NCBI GenBank assembly: GCA_025463545.1
Contig: JAODAR010000013.1
Span: forward strand, 1-10,037
Length of the DNA stretch: 10,037 nt
Direction: 5' to 3'
From: Microbacteriaceae bacterium
Lineage (GTDB): Bacteria; Actinomycetota; Actinomycetes; Actinomycetales; Microbacteriaceae
Below, piece after piece: positions 1 through 5,465 of this stretch. The notes under the pieces are model-generated. The model searched no databases, was not told the origin of the DNA, and saw only the letters and a program-made list of their open reading frames with translations. The first letter of the stretch is position 1, and each line of letters begins with the position of its first letter. The position numbers were made by a program, and so were the translations under genes.

Positions 1-1
1 G

Positions 2-103
2 GCGGCGGTCGGGTTTGCCGGCCTCCTGATCGTCATCCTCCGCGGCGACGAGGTGCGTGGCATCCTCACAGAACTGATCCGCAATGCGCTTGCCGTGGGG
101 TAG
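2..103 (+). CDS. DUF4244 Flp-like pilin subunit, C-terminal fragment
   Basis: This is the last 33 codons of a gene entering from the left edge, ending at TAG 101-103. The visible protein has a hydrophobic stretch (AAVGFAGLLIVIL) followed by a short polar tail ending GILTELIRNALAVG. That pattern matches the C-terminus of DUF4244 proteins, the small Flp-like pilins found in actinobacterial tad loci just upstream of TadE genes. The hydrophobic part would be the pilin transmembrane/assembly helix. The next gene starts inside its last codons (overlap 84-103), which points to translational coupling within one operon. The N-terminus and any prepilin peptidase site lie outside the window. The family call rests on the tail pattern plus context. 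Confidence 0.7.
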   Translation, partial: AAVGFAGLLIVILRGDEVRGILTELIRNALAVG

Positions 104-440
104 CCGCCGGGATGAGGGCAGCATCACCGCCGAATTCGCCGTGGTGCTGCCAGCCGTCGTCCTCGTGCTGGGGTGTTGCCTCGGTGCCGTGCAGGTGGTC
201 GGTCAGCAGGTCCGGATGACGGATGCGGTGGCAGCTGCCGCGCGGGTTCTCGCCCGTGGAGACGATGCCGCGCGGGCCGGTGGCCTGGCCCGGCGGTTGG
301 TGGCAGGCGCATCGTTCAGCTCTGAGCAGCGGGGTGAATTCGTCTGCGCCCATCTGGCCGCGCCGAGCGCATTCGACCTCTTCGCTGGCCTCGGCCTGAC
401 GGTGGAGGCGCGATCGTGCGCACTATCGGGAGGACTGTGA
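84..440 (+). CDS. TadE-family pseudopilin
   Basis: A 118-residue minor pilin-like protein of the Tad/Flp pilus assembly system, expected in the cytoplasmic membrane. A short basic N-terminus is followed by EGSITAEF at residues 11-18 and a single hydrophobic helix at about 19-40. Gly12 followed by Glu at mature position +5 (Glu17) fits the type IV prepilin peptidase site used on Flp and TadE/F proteins. The remainder is a short extracytoplasmic region rich in Ala, Arg and Val with three Cys near the C-terminal half (in FVCAHL, RSCAL and the helix). The ATG at 84 overlaps the DUF4244 gene by 20 bp and the stop at 438-440 overlaps the GTG of the next gene, so the three genes form a tight operon. 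Family assignment is firm; the exact role in the pilus is inferred from the family. Confidence 0.85.
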   Translation: MRLPWGSRRDEGSITAEFAVVLPAVVLVLGCCLGAVQVVGQQVRMTDAVAAAARVLARGDDAARAGGLARRLVAGASFSSEQRGEFVCAHLAAPSAFDLFAGLGLTVEARSCALSGGL

Positions 441-907
441 CGACAGTGCGAAGGACGACGACAGTGCGAAGGACGACGACAGCGCGAAGGACTCTGAAGG
501 GGCCCGGCGGAATCATCATCGCGCTCCGGCGAAGCGTGGACCCGGCAGGGCGCGGCAAACTAACGAAGATGTTCGCTTCCGACCGCGGGTCCGGGTCGAT
601 CCTCGCCCTCGCGGTCATCGGGGTCACGATGGTGCTGACCGCTGTCGTCGTTCCCACGTTCGCCGTGCTGGCGGTCGGGCAGTCGGTGCGTAGCGCGGCC
701 GACTCGGCGGCGCTCGCTGCCGCCGACACGGCGTCTGGGGCGGTGGCGGGCGTGCCGTGCGAGATGGCGGCCGCGGCTGCGACGCTGAACGGCGCATCGG
801 TTGCGGACTGCGTGGTGGATGGCCTGATCGCCACGGTCGCGGTCACTCGCAGCGTCGGGGGCTTCACCATGGTCACTCGGGCCCGGGCGGGGCCGCCGGA
901 TGGCTGA
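437..907 (+). CDS. TadE-like membrane protein (Rv3654c-type) with repeat-derived N-terminus
   Basis: A small membrane protein of the TadE-like family found at the end of actinobacterial tad loci (Rv3654c type). The core begins at the internal Met encoded at 569: DRGSGSILALAVIGV, a transmembrane helix, then an SAADSAALAAADTASG segment and a Cys pair (PCEMAAAAATLNGA and VADCVVDG), all typical of the family. Unlike TadE it lacks the Glu at +5 of the helix. Start choice: GTG 437 overlaps the TadE stop as GTGA and follows GGGAGGA at 428-434, although spacing is short. It adds 44 residues that include TTTVRR repeats encoded by an 18-bp tandem array. ATG 569 gives the family-typical N-terminus but lacks a clear ribosome site. 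GTG 416 is also in frame. The basic extension would be cytoplasmic. Confidence 0.75.
   Translation: MTTVRRTTTVRRTTTARRTLKGPGGIIIALRRSVDPAGRGKLTKMFASDRGSGSILALAVIGVTMVLTAVVVPTFAVLAVGQSVRSAADSAALAAADTASGAVAGVPCEMAAAAATLNGASVADCVVDGLIATVAVTRSVGGFTMVTRARAGPPDG
441..491 (+). repeat. 18-bp tandem repeat, 2.8 copies
   Basis: Two identical 18-bp units (cgacagtgcgaaggacga, 441-458 and 459-476) and a partial third unit with one substitution (477-491, GTG changed to GCG). The period is a multiple of three, so copy changes would keep the downstream TadE-like frame and add or remove six residues (TTTVRR). Each full unit carries an in-frame GTG. Confidence 0.9.
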
Positions 908-968
908 CGCGGTCCAATGGTACCCACGCGCTCGCGACGCGGCGCGAAGAGGTGAGCTCCCGGGGCTA

Positions 969-1205
969 CTATTCGAACAGGGCCTCAAGGTAGCGGTAGT
1001 CGACCGCCGTCGGGCGCTCGGAGCCCTCGCCTTCGAATTCGAGGCCGGCGCCGCGAGCGTAGAGGTAGCGTTTGCCGGAGTCCGCGGGGATCTCGAGCCG
1101 GGGTTGTGGATCGCCCGAGTCCAGGAACTGGATGGTGATCGTCTTTCCTTCGAGGGGGCCGTCCGTGAGCTTGGCGGTGTATGTGCCCGAGGATGCTGTA
1201 GCCAT
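969..1205 (-). CDS. small hypothetical protein, divergent to topA
   Basis: A 78-residue protein of unknown function, read from ATG (1203-1205, minus) to TAG (969-971). It begins MATASSGTYTAKLTDGPLEG and continues with segments such as TITIQFLDSGDPQPRLEIP, KRYLYARGAGLEFEGE and a C-terminal YRYLEALFE. The alternation of short hydrophobic and polar residues with glycine turns suggests a small all-beta fold. It has no signal peptide, membrane helix or cysteines, so it is probably cytosolic. A GGAGG lies just upstream of the ATG on the minus strand (atggaggcATG), with unusually short spacing. Codon use is strongly GC3-biased in this frame, unlike the overlapping plus-strand frame, which supports it as a real gene. 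It converges on the Tad genes and diverges from topA. I do not recognise a named family. Confidence 0.8.
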   Translation of the reverse strand: MATASSGTYTAKLTDGPLEGKTITIQFLDSGDPQPRLEIPADSGKRYLYARGAGLEFEGEGSERPTAVDYRYLEALFE

Positions 1206-1446
1206 GCCTCCATTGTCCTCATCAACCGCAAACTGGCAAGGGCTGCGGGTGAAACAACAGTCCGGGCAGCGCAGCCCTCATTAGGCGGGAACTCTGTTCC
1301 TATGTGTATGGTGTGCCATGGTCCATCGCGCAGGTTCGACGCCAACAGCCCGCACAGACATACACAGCCCGCACGATATCGGCACCACACCACATACGCA
1401 GTACGAACACATATAACGCAGTACGAACACATATAAGAGGAGTCTG
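1206..1446. promoter_or_regulatory. divergent intergenic region upstream of topA
   Basis: This 241-bp gap must hold the promoters for topA and for the minus-strand small gene, but no convincing -35/-10 pair is visible. It is less GC-rich near topA and contains two short tandem duplications: an 11-bp direct repeat acagcccgcac at 1345-1355 and 1364-1374 (19-bp period), and a 20-bp unit repeated at 1396-1435. The topA ribosome site AAGAGGAG (1435-1442) starts on the last base of the second duplication, 4 nt before the GTG start. Imperfectly complementary arms near 1301-1317 and 1381-1396 could fold the leader. Any regulatory role is inference. Confidence 0.5.
1396..1435 (+). repeat. 20-bp perfect tandem duplication in topA leader
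   Basis: Two identical adjacent copies of acgcagtacgaacacatata (1396-1415 and 1416-1435). Each copy ends in an AT-rich catata segment, so the two TATAA-like hexamers (TATAAC 1412-1417, TATAAG 1432-1437) lie one helical double-turn apart, immediately before the topA ribosome binding site. Confidence 0.95.
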
Positions 1447-4400
1447 GTGCCAGGCACTAAGAAGCTGGTCATCGTTGAGTCGCCGACCAAGATGAAGTCC
1501 ATCGCCGGGTATCTCGGCGACGGGTACGAGGTGCTGTCCTCTGTCGGGCACATCCGCGACCTCATCGAACCGAAGAACCTGCCACCGGAGCTGAAAAAGG
1601 GTCCGCTCGGCAAGTTCTCCGTCGACGTCGACAACGGTTTCGAGCCCTACTATGTCGTTTCGGACGCCAAGAAGAAGACCGTCGCCGAACTGAAGCGTGC
1701 GATGAAGAACGCCGACGAACTCCTGCTCGCAACCGATGAGGACCGCGAAGGCGAGGCCATCGCCTGGCACCTGCTGCAGGTTCTGGCCCCCAAGGTTCCC
1801 GTGCGTCGCATGGTGTTCCATGAGATCACCAAAGACGCCATCCTCAAGGCCGTCGACAACACCCGTGACCTCGACACCGCCCTGGTCGACGCGCAGGAAA
1901 CCCGGCGCATCCTCGACCGCCTGTACGGCTACGAGATCTCCCCGGTGCTCTGGCGCAAGGTCGGCCCCGGCCTCTCCGCCGGCCGGGTGCAGTCCGCGGC
2001 CACCCGGCTCGTCGTCGACCGGGAACGGGAACGCCTTGCCTTCGTCTCGGCGAGCTATTGGGACCTGATCGCGCAGCTCGCGGCATCAGCCGGCGACGGC
2101 ACCACTGGCGCCGACGCCACCGCGTTCGAGGCCAAGTTGGTCCGCTTGAACGGCGAACGCATCGCCACCGGCAGCGACTTCGACGACTCCGGCAAGCTCA
2201 AGCCGAAGGTCACCGCGGCCACGCTCGACGAGGCATCCGCTCTCGCCCTGGCCGAAGCGCTGAAGCAGCCGGGTGTCGACCTGACCGTCACCAGGGTCGC
2301 CTCCAAGCCGTACCGTCGCAGCCCCGCTGCGCCGTTCACCACCTCGACACTGCAGCAGGAAGCCGCGCGGAAACTCCGCTTCACCGCCCGCCAGACCATG
2401 AGCGTCGCACAGTCGCTGTATGAAAACGGCTACATCACCTACATGCGAACCGACTCACCGTCGCTCTCCCAACAGGCGATCACCGCCGCCCGCACACAGG
2501 CTGCGTCGCTCTACGGCCCGGAGACCGTGCCGGACAAGCCCCGCCTGTACAAAGGCAAGAGCAAGAACGCGCAGGAGGCGCACGAGGCGATCCGTCCGTC
2601 CGGTGACACTTTCCGCACTCCGGCGTCGCTGGCGTCAAGCCTCCGCGGCAACGACTTCAAGCTGTACGACCTGATCTGGAAGCGCACCGTCGCCTCTCAG
2701 ATGGCTGACGCGACCGGGTCGACGGCATCCGTCACCATCTCGGCCGGCCCGACGGGCACGGCTTCGCACCCCGCCGCATCGGGTGCGCTTGCCGAGTTCG
2801 CCGCCAGCGGCACCGTGATCACGTTCCGCGGTTTCATGCTCGCCTACGAGGAGTCACGCGACGAGGAACGCAACGCGTCCACCGATCCCACCGAGTCGAA
2901 GCTGCCGCCACTCAGCGAGGGCCAGACCCTGAGCCTCCGCGAAGTGGAGGCAAAGGGCCACGAGACCACCCCGGCCGCCCGTTACACCGAGGCCAGCCTG
3001 GTGAAGAAGCTCGAAGAGCTCGGCATCGGCCGCCCGTCCACGTACGCTTCCATCATCTCGACCATCACCGATCGCGGCTACGTCACCCCGCGCGGCCAAG
3101 CCCTCGTTCCCAACTGGATCGCATTCTCCGTGGTGCGCCTGCTCGAGGACTACTTCGGCGACCTGGTCGAGTACGACTTCACCGCCGAGATGGAAGACGA
3201 TCTCGACCGCATAGCCGACGGAGAAGCCGAGCGGGTCGACTGGCTGAACAGCTTCTATTTCGGCTCCGACAAGCACCGCGGACTCCGCCAGGTCATCGAC
3301 AACCTCGGCGAGATCGACGCCCGCGCGGTGAACTCGGTGAAGATCACCGACGACATCACGCTGCGGATCGGCAAGTACGGCCCCTACCTCGAGGTTGCCG
3401 ACACGGATCCCGCGGCCGCGGTCGGTCCGGATGGCACCGTGCCGCCGCGTCGCGTCAACATCCCGCCGGAACTCGCGCCAGACGAACTGACGCCGGCCAA
3501 AGCCCGTGAGCTGGTTGACGCCCCCGTCGTGACCGACCGGGTGATCGGCACCAACCCGGACAACGGCAAGTTTGTCGTGGCCAAGGACGGTCGTTTCGGC
3601 CCGTACGTCACCGAGCTCGACCCCGAACCCGAGGTTTCCGCCGAAGAAATCGCCGCTGCGACGATCGGCGACGTCAATGTCGCCACCGGCGAGGTCACCA
3701 CCCCGCCGAAGAAGAAGCCCGCGGCCAAGAAAGCGCCGGCCGCACCGAAGCCGCGCACGGCATCCATCTTCAAGTCCATGGACCTCGCCACGATTGACCT
3801 CCACACCGCGCTGGCACTGCTCAACCTGCCGCGCCTCGTGGGCGTTGACCCGGAGTCGGGCGCGGAGATCACCGCGCAGGGCGGTAAGTTCGGCCCGTAC
3901 CTGAAGAAGGGCACCGACACCCGGTCGCTCACCAGCGAGGACCAGATCTTCGAGATCGACCTTCCCGGTGCCCTCGAGCTGTTCGCGCAGCCGAAGTACG
4001 GCGCCCGTCGGGCCTCCAGCGCCCTCAAGGAGTTCGAGGCGCCTGACCCGGAGAGCGGCAAGGCGATCAAGATCAAAGACGGCCGCTTCGGTGCCTATGT
4101 CACCGACGGTGTGACAAACGCAACCATTCCGAAGTCCGAATCGATCGAGGAGATCGACTTCGACCGCGCGGTGCAGTTGCTCGCCGACAAGCGCGCAAAG
4201 GGACCGGCAAAGGCACGCGCCAAGGCTCCGGCCAAGAAGACTCCGGCCAAGAAGACTCCCGCGAAGAAGGCGCCGGCCAAGAAGACTGCCGTCAAGAAGG
4301 CGCCAGCCAAGAGCGCCGCCACTGCCGCTGCCACGAAGGCAACGACGACCAGTGCGGCCCGCTCGGCCGCGGCGCAGAAGGCGGCGGCGACCAGGGCGGC

Positions 4401-4461
4401 TAACAAGGCCGCGGTATCCGCGGCCTCGGAGACCGCTGCCTCGGAGACCGCAGCGTCGTGA
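1447..4461 (+). CDS. topA: DNA topoisomerase I (type IA)
   Basis: TopA relaxes negatively supercoiled DNA by cutting and rejoining one strand through a 5'-phosphotyrosine link. In the 1004-residue product a Toprim domain opens the protein: KLVIVESPTK with the catalytic Glu11, then the Mg-binding TDEDREGEA with Asp97, Asp99 and Glu101. The cleavage motif YITYMRTDS places the nucleophile at Tyr332 and the conserved Arg at 334. The C-terminal third carries at least four repeated beta units with G+FGPY-like cores (RIGKYGPYLEV, AKDGRFGPYVTE, QGGKFGPYLKKG, KDGRFGAYVTDG), as usual in actinobacteria, which lack the E. coli zinc fingers. From about residue 915 there is a disordered Lys/Ala/Pro tail (KKTPA pentads, then Ala/Thr-rich) that probably binds DNA. 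GTG 1447 follows AAGAGGAG. The stop overlaps the start of tmk as GTGA. Confidence 0.99.
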   Translation: MPGTKKLVIVESPTKMKSIAGYLGDGYEVLSSVGHIRDLIEPKNLPPELKKGPLGKFSVDVDNGFEPYYVVSDAKKKTVAELKRAMKNADELLLATDEDREGEAIAWHLLQVLAPKVPVRRMVFHEITKDAILKAVDNTRDLDTALVDAQETRRILDRLYGYEISPVLWRKVGPGLSAGRVQSAATRLVVDRERERLAFVSASYWDLIAQLAASAGDGTTGADATAFEAKLVRLNGERIATGSDFDDSGKLKPKVTAATLDEASALALAEALKQPGVDLTVTRVASKPYRRSPAAPFTTSTLQQEAARKLRFTARQTMSVAQSLYENGYITYMRTDSPSLSQQAITAARTQAASLYGPETVPDKPRLYKGKSKNAQEAHEAIRPSGDTFRTPASLASSLRGNDFKLYDLIWKRTVASQMADATGSTASVTISAGPTGTASHPAASGALAEFAASGTVITFRGFMLAYEESRDEERNASTDPTESKLPPLSEGQTLSLREVEAKGHETTPAARYTEASLVKKLEELGIGRPSTYASIISTITDRGYVTPRGQALVPNWIAFSVVRLLEDYFGDLVEYDFTAEMEDDLDRIADGEAERVDWLNSFYFGSDKHRGLRQVIDNLGEIDARAVNSVKITDDITLRIGKYGPYLEVADTDPAAAVGPDGTVPPRRVNIPPELAPDELTPAKARELVDAPVVTDRVIGTNPDNGKFVVAKDGRFGPYVTELDPEPEVSAEEIAAATIGDVNVATGEVTTPPKKKPAAKKAPAAPKPRTASIFKSMDLATIDLHTALALLNLPRLVGVDPESGAEITAQGGKFGPYLKKGTDTRSLTSEDQIFEIDLPGALELFAQPKYGARRASSALKEFEAPDPESGKAIKIKDGRFGAYVTDGVTNATIPKSESIEEIDFDRAVQLLADKRAKGPAKARAKAPAKKTPAKKTPAKKAPAKKTAVKKAPAKSAATAAATKATTTSAARSAAAQKAAATRAANKAAVSAASETAASETAAS
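4222..4315 (+). repeat. 15-bp tandem repeat encoding KKTPA pentads in the TopA tail
   Basis: A degenerate 15-bp array built on (g/c)ccaagaagact(c/g)c(c/g) encodes consecutive AKKTP/AKKAP pentads of the basic TopA tail. Units differ at third codon positions, so selection for the protein sequence is apparent. Such Lys-rich tails are common in actinobacterial TopA and vary in length between species. Confidence 0.8.
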
Positions 4462-5093
4462 CCGCGCTCTTCATCACGTTGGAGGGCGGCGACGGCTCCG
4501 GCAAGTCCACCCAGGCCAGGCTCCTGACCGAGTGGCTCCAGAGCCTCGGCAACACCGTGGTGCGCTCCCGCGAGCCCGGTGGAACGGATGTCGGTGTCGA
4601 GATCCGGGAGATAGTGCTGCATCACCGCGGCGACATCTCTCCGCGCGCCGAGGCGCTGCTGTACGCGGCCGATCGTGCGCAACACATCATGACGAAGGTG
4701 CGACCGGCGCTGGCCCGCGGTGAGATCGTGATCCAGGACCGCTACATCGATTCCTCTGTCGCCTACCAGGGCGCCGGCCGGGTGCTCGGTGCGGGCGAAG
4801 TGCGCGACCTCTCGCTGTGGGCGGCCGAAGGGTTGCTGCCCGACCTGACGATTCTGTTGGATCTCGACGAGACAGTCGCTCGCGAGCGACTCGACGCTGA
4901 CAACAAGCGGTTCGACCGGCTCGAGGCCGAGAAGAACGACTTCCACGCCCGCGTGCGTGAGGCCTACCTGGAGTTGGCCCTGGCCGAGCCCGAGCGGTTC
5001 CTCGTGCTCGACGCGTCGTTCCCGGTGGACACGCTCGCCGACAGCATCCGCACGAAGGTCGCCGAACTCCTGGCGGTTCGGGCCCAGGAGTAA
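4458..5093 (+). CDS. tmk: thymidylate kinase (dTMP kinase)
   Basis: Tmk phosphorylates dTMP to dTDP with ATP, an essential cytosolic step of dTTP synthesis. The product is 211 residues, normal for the family. It shows the P-loop GGDGSGKST at residues 10-18, the dTMP-binding REPGGT at 38-43, the DRY motif at 94-96 in VIQDRYIDSSVAYQG, and an Arg-rich lid around 141-157 (ARERLDADNKRFDRLEAEK). The lid arginines combined with a P-loop lacking Arg fit the bacterial type II enzymes. GTG 4458 overlaps the topA stop by 4 bp (GTGA) and no separate strong ribosome site is needed, so translation is probably coupled to topA. The gene ends at TAA 5091-5093 and is followed by a long repeat-filled gap. Confidence 0.98.
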   Translation: MTALFITLEGGDGSGKSTQARLLTEWLQSLGNTVVRSREPGGTDVGVEIREIVLHHRGDISPRAEALLYAADRAQHIMTKVRPALARGEIVIQDRYIDSSVAYQGAGRVLGAGEVRDLSLWAAEGLLPDLTILLDLDETVARERLDADNKRFDRLEAEKNDFHARVREAYLELALAEPERFLVLDASFPVDTLADSIRTKVAELLAVRAQE

Positions 5094-5104
5094 CAACCTT
5101 CGAC

Positions 5105-5216
5105 GCACGCGTTTGGGTGCGCACGCGTCCTTCGATGGCACGCGCCTTCGCCGGCACGCGTTCTTCGTGCGCGCGTTCTTGGTTCGCACGCGTTCTTGGT
5201 TCGCAAGCGTCTCCGT
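5105..5216 (+). repeat. degenerate 15-17-bp tandem array, about 7 units
   Basis: The heptamer gcacgcg or a close variant recurs at 5105, 5121, 5138, 5154, 5169 (gcgcgcg), 5186 and 5203 (gcaagcg), so spacing is 16, 17, 16, 15, 17 and 17 bp. The filler between copies drifts around ttcttggttc / tccttcgatg. Unequal spacing means it is non-coding and old rather than freshly amplified. Confidence 0.8.
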
Positions 5217-5229
5217 TCCCACCGTTTTC

Positions 5230-5331
5230 GTTCGCGCTGCCGATTCGACCACGGGTCTTTCCTTCGCGCTGCCGATTTGTGCACGCGCTGTGGGCTTGCG
5301 GGCAGCGCGAGCAACTTTCGGCAGCGCGAAC
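5230..5331. repeat. nested inverted repeats built on a cgcgctgcc core
   Basis: An outer perfect 14-bp inverted pair, gttcgcgctgccga (5230-5243) and tcggcagcgcgaac (5318-5331), encloses an inner 9-bp pair, cgcgctgcc (5265-5273) and ggcagcgcg (5301-5309). A competing short hairpin pairs cgcgctg (5284-5290) with cagcgcg (5303-5309). The outer and inner left arms are near-identical to each other, as are the right arms. The block could fold into a cruciform in DNA or a branched RNA downstream of tmk. A terminator or mRNA-stabiliser role is possible but unproven. Confidence 0.8.
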
Positions 5332-5452
5332 GGGTCGGGTAGGCGAGATCGGCCGGGCGGGGCGACGGACGCCGCGACGTGCATGCGGGAAGGGCGGGGC
5401 GGGGGGAGATTGCGGTGAGGGCGACGCGGAGCCGGCTGTCAGTGGCGGACTG

Positions 5453-5465
5453 TACCCTTGACCCA
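5453..5465 (+). promoter_or_regulatory. candidate leaderless promoter of holB
   Basis: TACCCT (5453-5458) fits the actinobacterial -10 pattern TAnnnT and sits 6 nt before the holB ATG at 5465, which would place the transcription start on the A of the ATG. No Shine-Dalgarno-like sequence precedes the ATG (gtacccttgaccc), which is what a leaderless message would show. No good -35 is visible. Confidence 0.45.

Larger units (their letters stand above)
5094..5464. other. 371-bp gene-free stretch between tmk and holB
   Basis: No reading frame here has family-like protein content. The open frames are translations of repeats and are rejected. From left to right it holds a degenerate 15-17-bp tandem array (5105-5216), a nested inverted-repeat block (5230-5331), a purine-rich G tract (about 5387-5410), and a candidate leaderless holB promoter (5453-5458). 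It separates the coupled topA-tmk pair from holB, so some transcription termination within it is plausible, although no classical hairpin plus T-run is present. Confidence 0.75.

Noticed and set aside
900..1436. Plus-strand frame of 178 codons across the small minus-strand gene and topA leader.
   Set aside because: The opposite-strand 78-residue frame has the coding bias, and the last third translates the leader repeats (HTTYAVRTHI-like).
1401..1436. Possible LexA/SOS box (cgaacacat) in the topA leader repeat.
   Set aside because: Only the left half fits the actinobacterial CGAAC-N4-GTTCG pattern; the right half (ataacg / ataaga) does not.
2854..3804. Minus-strand 316-codon frame inside topA.
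   Set aside because: topA is unambiguous on the plus strand over this region. The antisense product has no recognisable motif.
4095..5384. Minus-strand frame of about 429 codons antisense to the topA tail and tmk.
   Set aside because: The Lys/Ala tail read in reverse gives low-complexity Ala/Leu/Phe/Val text. The long open frame is a GC-rich shadow effect.
5094..5464. Classical Rho-independent terminator for topA-tmk.
   Set aside because: Stable inverted repeats exist but none is followed by a T-run, so only a possible, non-canonical role is noted.
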